Translations under genes and position numbers: made by a program | The notes under the pieces: model-generated | The model's input: the letters and a program-made list of their open reading frames with translations, nothing else | Database searches by the model: none | Told to the model about the DNA's origin: nothing | Shown here: piece by piece, positions 1 through 6,508 of the stretch | How the letters are laid out: each line of letters begins with the position of its first letter | Position numbering within the stretch: the stretch's first letter is position 1 | Virus record (IMG/VR): IMGVR_UViG_3300032282_002295 | Location: 1 to 24,603 of that record | From: a virus | Reading direction: 5' to 3' (one strand) | DNA: 24,603 bases

Positions 1-1110
1 AATACTTCTGTTTATATTTCTTATAATCCTGCAGGAAATCCTCCTCCATCAACTGCATCAGTAGTTCTTACTGTTACTCAACAAAGTGGTATAATGGCAG
101 GAACAGGGATTACTGCAATTAACTCTTTAACAGGTGCTGCTCAAATAATGGTAACAGGAACTGATTCAAGTGATTTTAAAATAGTTTCTTCAGGTACTAC
201 TCACAAATTTAATATACCAACTGCATCAGCTACTAAAAGAGGTGCTTTATCTTCATCAGATTGGACAACATTTAATAATAAACTTAATGCTACCGATACT
301 GCATCTTTGAGCAATAGGATTAATTTAAAATTAAATTCTTCAGACACATCAAGTTTAAGCAATAGGATTAATTTAAAACTTAATGCTACCGATACTGCTT
401 CTTTATCTACACGTATAAATGCAAAGCAAAATACACTTACAAATCCAGTAACAGGTACAGGAACAACAGGAGCAATATCTAAGTTTACAGGAACATCAAC
501 TATAGGAGATGCTACTGTTGATGTTGATTATCTGCAACAAGATATGTCAATGGTTGCTATGCAAGCTATGGGAAGTTCAATTAAAGGTTATAATTTAACA
601 ATACCTAATATTTCGTCAATAAATACAAGTTATACTAATATTACATCAGGTTTGTTTCTTTTATATCCGATTTATATTCCAAAAACAACAACAATAACAG
701 GAGTGAGATGGTTCCAAACAGTTCAAGGAGTATATACTGCTAATAACTACAACGGAGTTTCTTTATATTCTGTAAGTAGTGGAACATTAACATTAGTTGC
801 ATCATCAACAAATGATGGAACAATTTGGAAAGCAACATCAAATACTTGGGGAAGTAAAGCATTTAGTTCTACATATTCAGCAGCATCAGGAATTTATTAT
901 GTTGGTATGGTTTATTCATCATCCGCACAAACTACTGCTCCTGGATTTGGAGCAACAACAGTTTCTATAGGTGCCATCACTAAAAGTTTTGACTTTACCA
1001 ATTCATTAAAATTAAGTTTATTTCAAAGTTCTGTAACTACATTGCCAAGCACTATAACTGCAAGTGCAACAAGTGCTTCATCAAATAATGTTGCATTATA
1101 TCTTTATTAA
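1..1110 (+). CDS. Tail fibre protein, 5' end outside window
   Basis: The reading frame is open from base 1, so the gene begins upstream; an ATG at 94 is internal to a longer frame. The visible part is a low-complexity Ser/Thr/Asn/Gly-rich fibre. Counting from the ATG at 94, a linker with the SSSDWTTFNNK motif lies at about residues 50-62. Three perfect-length 16-residue repeats of the type KLNATDTASLSNRINL follow at 63-110, then a Gly/Thr-rich stretch to about 140 and a beta-rich C-terminal domain (about 160-338) that could be the receptor-binding tip. Linkers of this kind are, from memory, common in tail fibres of Bacteroidota phages. The lysis cassette downstream fits the end of a tail module. 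The fibre role is confident; the receptor is unknown. Confidence 0.75.
   Translation, partial: NTSVYISYNPAGNPPPSTASVVLTVTQQSGIMAGTGITAINSLTGAAQIMVTGTDSSDFKIVSSGTTHKFNIPTASATKRGALSSSDWTTFNNKLNATDTASLSNRINLKLNSSDTSSLSNRINLKLNATDTASLSTRINAKQNTLTNPVTGTGTTGAISKFTGTSTIGDATVDVDYLQQDMSMVAMQAMGSSIKGYNLTIPNISSINTSYTNITSGLFLLYPIYIPKTTTITGVRWFQTVQGVYTANNYNGVSLYSVSSGTLTLVASSTNDGTIWKATSNTWGSKAFSSTYSAASGIYYVGMVYSSSAQTTAPGFGATTVSIGAITKSFDFTNSLKLSLFQSSVTTLPSTITASATSASSNNVALYLY
280..423 (+). repeat. Three in-frame 48-bp repeats inside fibre gene
   Basis: Three consecutive 48-bp units begin at 280, 328 and 376. Each encodes 16 residues of the form KLN(A/S)(T/S)DT(A/S)SLS(N/T)RIN(L/A). Units 1 and 3 share the start aaacttaatgctaccgatac exactly, while unit 2 differs at many third positions. 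This looks like an amplified segment of fibre shaft, probably a helical or triple-stranded coil segment. Confidence 0.85.
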
Positions 1111-1111
1111 T

Positions 1112-1402
1112 ATGAATACAAGAAACATTCAACCAACACAAATTTGGACTCCTAATGGAGACAAACAAGCAACCATTCTTTCGTTATTTAACTTTAGCGA
1201 TTATCATTTTGATGATGGCGGAGGGAAGGTTAGTTATAAACTAATAGGAATGGAAGCACCTGAAGTAGGTCAGCCTGAAGTGGTAATTGAATATTATATC
1301 GGAGTTGTTGATATTCCTGCTTCAATCATTCAGCAATGGGGAGCATCAGATGATGTGATTTGGACTTATGTATCTAATCAGTTAAATCTTATACTTATAT
1401 GA
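1112..1402 (+). CDS. Small conserved phage protein next to fibre genes
   Basis: A 96-residue protein beginning MNTRNIQPTQIW. I chose the ATG at 1112, one base after the fibre stop. A GTG at 1064 would add 16 residues lying inside the fibre gene. The protein is soluble, acidic and aromatic-rich, with no signal peptide or membrane segment. Its stop overlaps the next start (ATGA at 1399-1402), so the three tail genes are probably translated together. I do not recognise the family. Its position between two fibre genes suggests a tail-fibre accessory or baseplate component, but nothing in the sequence proves this. Confidence 0.7.
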   Translation: MNTRNIQPTQIWTPNGDKQATILSLFNFSDYHFDDGGGKVSYKLIGMEAPEVGQPEVVIEYYIGVVDIPASIIQQWGASDDVIWTYVSNQLNLILI

Positions 1403-2856
1403 AATATTTATTGATTTTATTAATGATTTGTGGGGTTGCTTATGCTCAAGAACCTCCTTATACTCCTATGAAAGGGAATTACAAGTTTAAAGGTATAAAG
1501 GTAGATTCTCTGTTTCTTATTCCTTCATTTGCTGACACTACAGCTGCAAATAGTACTTTCTTAGACTCTGTAGCTGGAGCTATGATTAGAACAGGTAATG
1601 ACTTTTGGATGAGAAATGCTGAGCTTACTAGTTGGTTGCAGAATATAAACATAGGTCCAGGTTCTAATCCTACTACGCAACTTACCTTACAAAATGTGCT
1701 TGATAATAATCACGACTTAGTAAATGGCAATAACTTTCAAGGTACTAATGCTGGAGTAGGAAATTCAGGAAGCGGAAATATTTTATTTGGTGATGGCACA
1801 GGATATAATTCAAATGGAAGTTATAATATATATATGGGACCTTATGCTGGAGAACAAACAGTAGGAGATAATAATATAGCTATGGGTAGTGCTGCTTTAG
1901 CTGATGCTACATATTATGTTGGAAATAGTATTTTTTTAGGTCCTAATGCTGGAAGATTAGGTGCGGCTTCTTTAGCATCAAGCGAAATTGTAGCATTAGG
2001 CAATCAAGCTGCTATGGATTTTGAATGGGGTTATAATGTAAATGCAATAGGTGTAGATGCTTTTCATAGTGGTTATGGAGAACAAATAAATGCTATTGGA
2101 AATCGTGCAGCTTATGATAATCAAGGTAATAATGTTAATGCAATAGGTTATTCATCAGCAGAAACAAATCAAGGTTCTGAAGTTAATGGCATTGGAACAA
2201 ATGCAGCTGGTTCTAATCGTGGGAATAATATAAACGCATTAGGAAATAGTACGGCTTTATTAAATTGGGGAGATGATGTAAATGCTATGGGTTATCACGC
2301 AGCTGATAGCAATATTAAAAGTAATATAAATGCTTTAGGATATACTGCTGGTTTTCATAATTCAGGAGAAGATGTTAATTTTTTTGGTCGTAGAGCTGGA
2401 TATTATAATACTTTTAATGCTGTTAATTTATTTGGCAATCAAGCTCAAGCAACAGCAGATAAACAATTAGTCTTTAGTGATGGAACTTATAATACAAGAA
2501 TTAATTTTGGTGTAGAAGATTCAAGTAGAGAATATACAATACCTCCTAAAGCAGATGGAACATTTGCTTTAACAGGGTATTATGAGGCTGATTTAACTGT
2601 TTCTGGCTATGATGCAATAACTCCAGGAGTATATTTATTAAACAATGGTTATGCGGAATTTTTTAATTTTCCAAATCCAAACAATATGAAAGGACAATTA
2701 ATTACCGTTATTAATTTATCAGGTTCAACAGTTACTTATGGAGCAAATTCTCCAATAAGAGATGTTGGTTTATCCATACAAAGTACTATTCCAAATTCAA
2801 CAACACATATATGTGCAGCAATAAATGGTTATTGGTATTTAATAGGTACAAGATAA
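1399..2856 (+). CDS. Fibre/adhesin-like protein with signal peptide and 16-residue beta-roll repeats
   Basis: 485 residues. Residues 1-16 form a textbook Sec signal peptide (MKYLLILL, hydrophobic core, AYA before Q17), which is odd for a virion protein. Residues 215-342 are eight consecutive repeats of exactly 16 residues of the form NA(I/L/M)G..AA..N.G..(V/I), with degenerate copies back to about residue 125. This resembles the left-handed beta-roll of YadA-type trimeric adhesin heads. A REYTIPPKADGTFALTG segment at about 378-394 matches a linker common in phage fibre proteins, and a beta-rich C-terminal domain follows. The gene overlaps the preceding one by four bases. It is most likely a trimeric tail fibre or appendage protein. 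Alternatively it could be exported and decorate the host surface. Confidence 0.7.
   Translation: MKYLLILLMICGVAYAQEPPYTPMKGNYKFKGIKVDSLFLIPSFADTTAANSTFLDSVAGAMIRTGNDFWMRNAELTSWLQNINIGPGSNPTTQLTLQNVLDNNHDLVNGNNFQGTNAGVGNSGSGNILFGDGTGYNSNGSYNIYMGPYAGEQTVGDNNIAMGSAALADATYYVGNSIFLGPNAGRLGAASLASSEIVALGNQAAMDFEWGYNVNAIGVDAFHSGYGEQINAIGNRAAYDNQGNNVNAIGYSSAETNQGSEVNGIGTNAAGSNRGNNINALGNSTALLNWGDDVNAMGYHAADSNIKSNINALGYTAGFHNSGEDVNFFGRRAGYYNTFNAVNLFGNQAQATADKQLVFSDGTYNTRINFGVEDSSREYTIPPKADGTFALTGYYEADLTVSGYDAITPGVYLLNNGYAEFFNFPNPNNMKGQLITVINLSGSTVTYGANSPIRDVGLSIQSTIPNSTTHICAAINGYWYLIGTR
2041..2424 (+). repeat. Eight in-frame 48-bp repeats (beta-roll)
   Basis: Eight 48-bp units start at 2041 and each encodes 16 residues opening with N-(A/G/F)-(I/L/M/F)-G. 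A ninth partial unit (NLFGNQAQAT) follows. Nucleotide sequence is diverged between units, but the protein period is exact, with Asn at position 1, Gly at position 4 and small residues at 7-8. Confidence 0.85.
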
Positions 2857-2888
2857 AAATTAATTAAACCTATTTATTAATAGATATT

Positions 2889-2896
2889 TATTTTTG
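2889..2896 (+). promoter_or_regulatory. TAnnTTTG box before the lysis cassette
   Basis: TATTTTTG matches the Bacteroidota -7 element and ends five bases before the ATG at 2901, in a 44-base non-coding gap. No clear -33 TTTG is present. A start site a few bases downstream would give an essentially leaderless message for the lysis genes. Such a box is expected by chance in AT-rich DNA, so support comes mainly from its position. Confidence 0.45.
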
Positions 2897-2900
2897 CGAT

Positions 2901-3155
2901 ATGGAATATGTTCTATCTGTAGTATTAACCTTAATAGGTTATCTAGTTGGATCTCGAAGAAGGAATCTCAGGAATGACAAACTAGAGTTTGAGGTGATGG
3001 AAAAAGGGATTCAGGTGTGGGCCAAATTAACCGAAGAACTTACCCTTCAAGTAGAAAATTTAAAAACTGAAATTGAGGATCTTAAAAAAGAAAATCTTCA
3101 ACTTAGACTAGAAGTACAAAAGCTTCAAACAATTATTTTAACCTATAAAAATTAA
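2901..3155 (+). CDS. Membrane-anchored coiled-coil protein of lysis cassette
   Basis: 84 residues. An N-terminal membrane segment (about 3-18) is followed by a positive patch (SRRRNLRN, about 18-25) and a long amphipathic, Leu/Glu/Lys-rich helix (about 40-80) that reads as a coiled coil. This topology is like an inner-membrane spanin or a small structural anchor. It opens the lysis cassette and is followed three bases later by the holin. Since a one-piece spanin is encoded two genes downstream, this protein may instead modulate the holin or be a minor tail component. I do not recognise the family. Confidence 0.7.
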   Translation: MEYVLSVVLTLIGYLVGSRRRNLRNDKLEFEVMEKGIQVWAKLTEELTLQVENLKTEIEDLKKENLQLRLEVQKLQTIILTYKN

Positions 3156-3158
3156 ATT

Positions 3159-3389
3159 ATGACATTTTCAGACTTTTTGAAACTTAACGTACTTGATGTA
3201 ACTAAAGGATTGATAGTTGCTGTTTTTACTGCTGTTTTAGTTATAGTAAATGATACTATTAGTGCTGGTTCTTTTTCTTTTGACTGGATGCACATAGGTC
3301 AAACTGCTTTAGCCGCTGCTGTTGCTTACCTACTGAAACAACTATTTACTAACTCAGCTGGACAATTTTTATCTAGTGAGACTAAGTAG
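3159..3389 (+). CDS. Putative holin
   Basis: 76 residues with two hydrophobic segments (about 17-31 and 46-63) joined by a short Ser/Gly/Asp loop, and a charged tail ending SSETK. This size and two-segment layout fit class II holins, which form inner-membrane lesions that release endolysin. The position between a membrane coiled-coil protein and a spanin plus M15 endolysin strongly supports the role. The last 14 bases overlap the spanin start. No experimentally defined holin family is recognisable from memory, so the call rests on topology and neighbourhood. Confidence 0.75.
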   Translation: MTFSDFLKLNVLDVTKGLIVAVFTAVLVIVNDTISAGSFSFDWMHIGQTALAAAVAYLLKQLFTNSAGQFLSSETK

Positions 3390-3846
3390 TTTAATATTTT
3401 TGGCCCTACTAGCCAGTTGTTACTCACCTAAAAAGGCGGAGCGACAACTCGCTAGGGCCATTAAATATCCGAAGGTAACTTCGGGTTTTTGTGTTAATCT
3501 GTACCCTATTAAAACTAAGACTGACACATTGTTTTTAACTGAATATGACTGGATAGAGCTTGATTGTCCAGGTCAAATGATTAAATATGATACTATCACT
3601 AAAAAAGCTGATACGATATTTATTACTAAAAAAGTTAAGGTTCAACAAGCTTCTAAAACGGTTACAATAACTAAAACAATTATAGATTCGGCTTCTAATA
3701 CCTACTATAAAAGTCTTAATATAGAGATTCAATCTAAATTAACTAAGACAGAATCTAAACTTCATAAAAAAAGCAATTGGATTAATATCTTGCTTTTTGC
3801 TCTAGGATTACTAATACTTCTATTATTACTTATTAAGAGAAAATGA
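3376..3846 (+). CDS. Putative unimolecular spanin (u-spanin)
   Basis: 156 residues with a GTG start at 3376, overlapping the holin by 14 bases. This start is chosen because it alone gives a complete lipoprotein signal: MRLSSLIFLALLASC with lipobox L12-A13-S14-C15. The middle (20-133) is polar, rich in Lys/Thr/Ile and predicted beta and helical. Residues 135-153 are an unbroken hydrophobic segment ending in KRK. A lipidated N-terminus plus a C-terminal membrane anchor is the hallmark of u-spanins such as phage T1 gp11, which tether outer to inner membrane and drive the last step of lysis. The stop overlaps the endolysin start (ATGA). The call is from topology and context. Confidence 0.8.
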   Translation: MRLSSLIFLALLASCYSPKKAERQLARAIKYPKVTSGFCVNLYPIKTKTDTLFLTEYDWIELDCPGQMIKYDTITKKADTIFITKKVKVQQASKTVTITKTIIDSASNTYYKSLNIEIQSKLTKTESKLHKKSNWINILLFALGLLILLLLLIKRK

Positions 3847-4301
3847 GTGCTTCTAGGAACATATTGCAAAAGTATGGTCCTCCAGATGATCATTATTTTG
3901 CCAAATATGGCATGACTTGGAATGTGATAGAAGACTTTAAGTGGTCAGAGAATATCCTTATAATGGACACCGTTAAGCCTTTAAAACGCATCCTAATAAA
4001 TAAAGAGTTCCAATCTAAGCTTAAGACGGCTTTTACAAATTTAGAAAGAGCTGGTTTACATACTGAAATAAAGACCTATGATGGCTGTTATAACAATAGA
4101 TCAGTTAGAGGCAGTGAGTCTAAGAGTCTTCATGCTTGGGCTATGGCTATTGATTTAAATGCTTCTTTAGAAAAATTAGGACAATCAGGAACTAATTGGT
4201 CAGCACAATTTGTAGCCATTATGAAGGCTGCTGGTCTATTTTGGGGTGGTGATTGGAGGGGCAGAAAGGACAATATGCACTTTGCCTTATTCAATGGCTA
4301 A
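3843..4301 (+). CDS. Endolysin, M15-family peptidase
   Basis: 152 residues resembling the M15 metallopeptidases (VanY / L-alanyl-D-glutamate endopeptidase type, as in phage T5 endolysin) that cut peptidoglycan stem peptides. Zinc ligands are visible as H97 and D104 in SLHAWAMAID and H146 in KDNMHF. W134-GGDW138 before the last His is the usual WGGDW signature. There is no signal peptide, so release needs the upstream holin. It is the last gene of the 2901-4301 cassette and is followed by the 380-base control region. Confidence 0.9.
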   Translation: MSASRNILQKYGPPDDHYFAKYGMTWNVIEDFKWSENILIMDTVKPLKRILINKEFQSKLKTAFTNLERAGLHTEIKTYDGCYNNRSVRGSESKSLHAWAMAIDLNASLEKLGQSGTNWSAQFVAIMKAAGLFWGGDWRGRKDNMHFALFNG

Positions 4302-4308
4302 TCTGTTT

Positions 4309-4325
4309 CGTTACAAATTGTAACG
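4309..4325. promoter_or_regulatory. AAT-centred dyad 1 (possible operator)
   Basis: CGTTACA-AAT-TGTAACG has perfect 7-base arms around AAT, eight bases after the endolysin stop. There is no U-run, so a terminator is unlikely. Its core GTTACAAATTGTAAC matches the dyad at 4565-4579 at 13 of 15 bases. Confidence 0.55.
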
Positions 4326-4338
4326 GTTTAATGATTAA

Positions 4339-4376
4339 ATAATGTGGTAAATTTCATTCACTAAGTTGGAAAATAT
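4339..4376 (+). repeat. 38-bp direct repeat, copy 1
   Basis: Starts ataatgtggtaaatttcatt and matches the copy at 4449-4486 at 36 of 38 positions by eye. It contains TAAATTTC, one base off the TAnnTTTG box. Confidence 0.9.
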
Positions 4377-4417
4377 TATCCATTTAATTGCTTTTAGTGA
4401 AAAATATTCTGCGAAAA

Positions 4418-4432
4418 GGTACTAATAGTACC
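4418..4432. promoter_or_regulatory. AAT-centred dyad 2 (possible operator)
   Basis: GGTACT-AAT-AGTACC is a perfect 6-base-arm inverted repeat lying between the two 38-bp repeats. It shares the AAT centre and arm length with the flanking dyads, but not their arm sequence. Confidence 0.45.
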
Positions 4433-4448
4433 AACTTGTCATAACCTT

Positions 4449-4486
4449 ATAATGTGGTAAATTTCATGCACTAAGTCGGAAAATAT
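4449..4486 (+). repeat. 38-bp direct repeat, copy 2
   Basis: Starts ataatgtggtaaatttcatg; the copies are 110 bases apart start to start. A short related core, aatgtgg, recurs at about 4524-4530. Spacing of about ten helical turns puts both copies on the same DNA face. Confidence 0.9.
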
Positions 4487-4564
4487 CCGATAATATCCGC
4501 TATGATACGCAAAATCATACTAAAATGTGGATTATATAACACATTAACATAAGGATAATTTGAA

Positions 4565-4579
4565 GTTGCAAATTGTGAC
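4565..4579. promoter_or_regulatory. AAT-centred dyad 3 (possible operator)
   Basis: GTTGCA-AAT-TGTGAC is an imperfect dyad almost identical to dyad 1 (13 of 15 bases). The differences are symmetrical in position (fourth base of the left arm, fourth base of the right arm). This is as expected for two sites of one dimeric repressor. Confidence 0.5.
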
Positions 4580-4669
4580 ATCAAGTTTACATATATAGAA
4601 ACTTATCAATTTAACATATCTTTAACTAATATTTCTTTATAAATATTTCTTTATTAAGTTTTCTTTGTT

Positions 4670-4677
4670 TACGTTTG
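4670..4677 (+). promoter_or_regulatory. TAnnTTTG box for the early operon
   Basis: TACGTTTG ends five bases before the ATG at 4682, at the downstream edge of the control region. No convincing -33 TTTG is seen at the usual spacing. It is the likely early promoter -7 element, which would give a near-leaderless message. Confidence 0.5.
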
Positions 4678-4681
4678 CTTT

Positions 4682-4867
4682 ATGAAAGAGCAAATGATAG
4701 CCGAAATGAAAAAAATTGCTAAGGTGATTACTACCCAGCAAAAGAGACAGCTGATGGCTGACCTTAACATCTCACAACCTACACTAGAAAAATACCTTAG
4801 AGGTGAAATTGTAAAAATCGATATAGTAGAATCAATCATTAACCAAACCAAAAAAACATGCAACTAA
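4682..4867 (+). CDS. Small helix-turn-helix DNA-binding protein
   Basis: 61 residues, all helical. Residues 22-45 read as a helix-turn-helix, with SQPTLEKYLRG as the recognition helix and turn. This resembles the small HTH proteins that phages encode at the head of early operons. It is the first gene after a region with paired dyads, so it may bind them as autoregulator or early/late switch; that link is inference. It overlaps the next gene by ten bases. The antisense open frame across it is a shadow. Confidence 0.75.
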   Translation: MKEQMIAEMKKIAKVITTQQKRQLMADLNISQPTLEKYLRGEIVKIDIVESIINQTKKTCN

Positions 4868-5130
4868 AACAACAGATCTCTAGAACAGATCTATCAGCCT
4901 TTGAAGCTTGGCAAAGCGAGTACATTGAAATTTCAGTAGACTACGAACCAGGTTCAGATGGTTACATTGACCATCTAAAAATTGAGGTAATATCTGATAA
5001 TGGCAGAAAGACCATTGACATTACTAAAATTCTTAGTCAGAATTGTCCTAAAATAATAGCTGACATATTGGATGATCCGAAATGGGATAACATGTGGGTA
5101 GATGACGCATTTAAAACTGTAGATATATGA
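4858..5130 (+). CDS. Conserved hypothetical early protein
   Basis: 90 residues, acidic, with no signal peptide or membrane segment. A beta-rich middle (about 22-55) is followed by a helical, Asp/Trp-rich C-terminal part (DDPKWDNMWVDDAF). The ATG at 4858 overlaps the HTH gene by ten bases, and its stop overlaps the following small gene by four. I do not recognise the family. Its place in the early operon suggests a DNA-metabolism accessory or host-takeover role, but nothing specific is visible. Confidence 0.7.
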   Translation: MQLKQQISRTDLSAFEAWQSEYIEISVDYEPGSDGYIDHLKIEVISDNGRKTIDITKILSQNCPKIIADILDDPKWDNMWVDDAFKTVDI

Positions 5131-5204
5131 AAAAAGAAACCCTTCAAGTAATTGCTATTGTGGCTATATGCCTACTAGCATGTTTAGCTGATAATATTTT
5201 TTAA
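5127..5204 (+). CDS. 25-residue membrane peptide
   Basis: A very short gene, MKKETLQVIAIVAICLLACL then ADNIF, starting in an ATGA overlap with the previous stop. Residues 6-21 are one hydrophobic segment after two lysines, so it should insert in the inner membrane. LLAC at 16-19 is lipobox-like, but cleavage there would leave only seven residues. The overlap start, the stop just before bet and the clean hydrophobic pattern support a real gene. The function is unknown. Confidence 0.5.
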   Translation: MKKETLQVIAIVAICLLACLADNIF

Positions 5205-5220
5205 CTATAAACCAAATAAC

Positions 5221-5946
5221 ATGGAACTCACATTCAGCAACGATCAAGTTGCATTAATCAAATCTCAGGTAGCTCAAGGAGCTTCAGACTTAGAACTTAA
5301 AATGTTTCTTAACCAATGTCAAAGGACTGGACTAGATCCATTGACTCGACAAATCTATTTTGTTAAACGAGCTGGAAGGATGACCATTCAGACATCAATA
5401 GATGGCTTTAGAGTTATTGCAGAGAGATCAGGTACCTATGCTGGACAAGATGCTCCAATTTGGACCTATGATGAGTCAGGAGAGATTCTAAATTGTTCAG
5501 TAACTGTATTTAGGTTTGGACCAAATGGTGTAAGATATCCAGCTGGTGTAGGAGTAGCTTTCTACAAAGAATACTATCCTAATCCAGTTATGTTACAAAA
5601 GACACTAAAGCATACAATGATAGCTAAAATAAGCGAAGCTTTGGCCCTTAGAAAAGCTTTTCCTCAAGATTTGTCTGGTCTTTATACTGGCGATGAGATG
5701 AAACAAGCTGATCCAATGGAGGATGTACCTACTCAGCAAGATAAAAAAGAACTCATAAGCTTAGTTTATTCGGCTAACATGGAAGAAGATAAAAAAGAGA
5801 TAGCTCTAGAGTCTATTAATAACTGCATGGATTTTTCTACATTAGATAAGATTCGTTATAGACTTGAAACTTTACAGCCAGGTATTGATGAAGTTGTTAA
5901 TCCTAGTCAAACGGACATCAAAAAACATATTAAAAAACTTGTATGA
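5221..5946 (+). CDS. bet: Phage recombination protein Bet (RecT/Red-beta-type annealase)
   Basis: 241 residues. The first about 165 residues match the Bet/RecT single-strand annealing family: the segments FLNQCQRTGLDPLTRQIYFV, QTSIDGFRVIAERSG and AKISEALALRKAFP are characteristic. Such proteins coat 3' single strands and anneal homologous DNA during phage replication and recombination. The C-terminal 70 residues are a charged tail (KKHIKKLV at the end), probably for partner binding. No exonuclease partner is visible in this window; a NinG-like nuclease lies three genes downstream. The stop overlaps the next start by four bases. Confidence 0.9.
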   Translation: MELTFSNDQVALIKSQVAQGASDLELKMFLNQCQRTGLDPLTRQIYFVKRAGRMTIQTSIDGFRVIAERSGTYAGQDAPIWTYDESGEILNCSVTVFRFGPNGVRYPAGVGVAFYKEYYPNPVMLQKTLKHTMIAKISEALALRKAFPQDLSGLYTGDEMKQADPMEDVPTQQDKKELISLVYSANMEEDKKEIALESINNCMDFSTLDKIRYRLETLQPGIDEVVNPSQTDIKKHIKKLV

Positions 5947-6152
5947 TTTTTGAAAGAATAGCAGAAATGCAGAATAAAACTTTGATAGATTGTGAGACTT
6001 GTAATGGTCAAGGCAAAGGATATTTTTCATGCTGTACTGGTGATATCTTAAAAGGATTAGAGGCTGACTATGGAATGTGTCCAGAATGCAGAGAACATCT
6101 GCCAGAGGATATGTGTGGTGATTGTTTTGGAATAGGTAAAGTAGAATTATGA
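5943..6152 (+). CDS. Small zinc-finger protein with DnaJ-like Cys motifs
   Basis: 69 residues with eight cysteines: C17/C20 in CETCNGQGKG, C30/C31, C46/C49 in CPEC and C58/C61 in CGDCFGIGKV. The CxxCxGxG patterns at both ends resemble the zinc-binding repeats of DnaJ, so two zinc sites are likely. The start in the ATGA overlap with bet is preferred over the inner Met at residue 9. It lies between bet and ninG-like genes, so a role in recombination or as a chaperone adaptor is possible but unproven. Confidence 0.7.
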   Translation: MIFERIAEMQNKTLIDCETCNGQGKGYFSCCTGDILKGLEADYGMCPECREHLPEDMCGDCFGIGKVEL

Positions 6153-6508
6153 AAGAACAACTACAACAAAAGGTTAAAGATATGAACGCTTACCTACAGA
6201 CAAGGTCTAGCGATGAACCAGCTGCCATGCTTGAAAAGATGGAACTACTTGAAATTATGATAGCTCAGGCTGGAGAATATCTGGCCTTGAGCAAATCATA
6301 TCAGGATGAAATTATTCAACAAAGTATTCTGGAGCATGATGTTAATAATGACTTGTCGGCTTCGACATTAAATATGTTTATCAAAGCATCGGCTAAGGAC
6401 TGGAATTATTTAGTAACTTCATTTGACAGAATAAACTCAGCAGCAGTCCATCAGCATGATGGATTAAGGACTAGAATATCATACATAAAAACTTTAATGA
6501 ATGGCTAA
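6149..6508 (+). CDS. Hypothetical helical early protein
   Basis: 119 residues, predicted almost entirely alpha-helical, with no cysteine or membrane segment. It starts in an ATGA overlap and ends eight bases into the NinG-like gene. Such small helical proteins beside annealase genes are sometimes single-strand-binding or recombination mediators, but I see no motif to support that. I do not recognise the family. Confidence 0.65.
   Translation: MKEQLQQKVKDMNAYLQTRSSDEPAAMLEKMELLEIMIAQAGEYLALSKSYQDEIIQQSILEHDVNNDLSASTLNMFIKASAKDWNYLVTSFDRINSAAVHQHDGLRTRISYIKTLMNG

Larger units (their letters stand above)
4302..4681. other. 380-base non-coding control region between lysis and early genes
   Basis: No credible gene on either strand. 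The region is very AT-rich and holds one cgttac...gtaacg dyad just after the endolysin stop, two copies of a 38-bp direct repeat, a second perfect dyad between them, a third near-identical dyad at 4565-4579, and a TAnnTTTG box ending five bases before the first early gene. An inverted pair ttcactaa (4357-4364) / ttagtgaa (4394-4401) and a 7-bp pair aagttgg (4363-4369) / ccaactt (4431-4437) could fold the first repeat. It is probably an operator-promoter region; a replication origin is possible. Confidence 0.6.

Noticed and set aside
1064-1111. GTG start that extends the 96-residue protein upstream into the fibre gene
   Set aside because: It gives 16 residues from a frame inside the fibre gene; the ATG at 1112 lies just after the fibre stop and gives a natural N-terminus.
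2041-2424. CRISPR-like regular 48-bp spacing
   Set aside because: The units are in-frame protein repeats with diverged DNA and no conserved palindromic repeat or spacers.
4309-4325. Terminator after the endolysin
   Set aside because: The dyad is AT-rich with no U-run after it; an operator fits better.
4669-4863. Minus-strand open frame opposite the HTH gene
   Set aside because: It mirrors the HTH gene, has no promoter or context and a composition typical of an antisense shadow.
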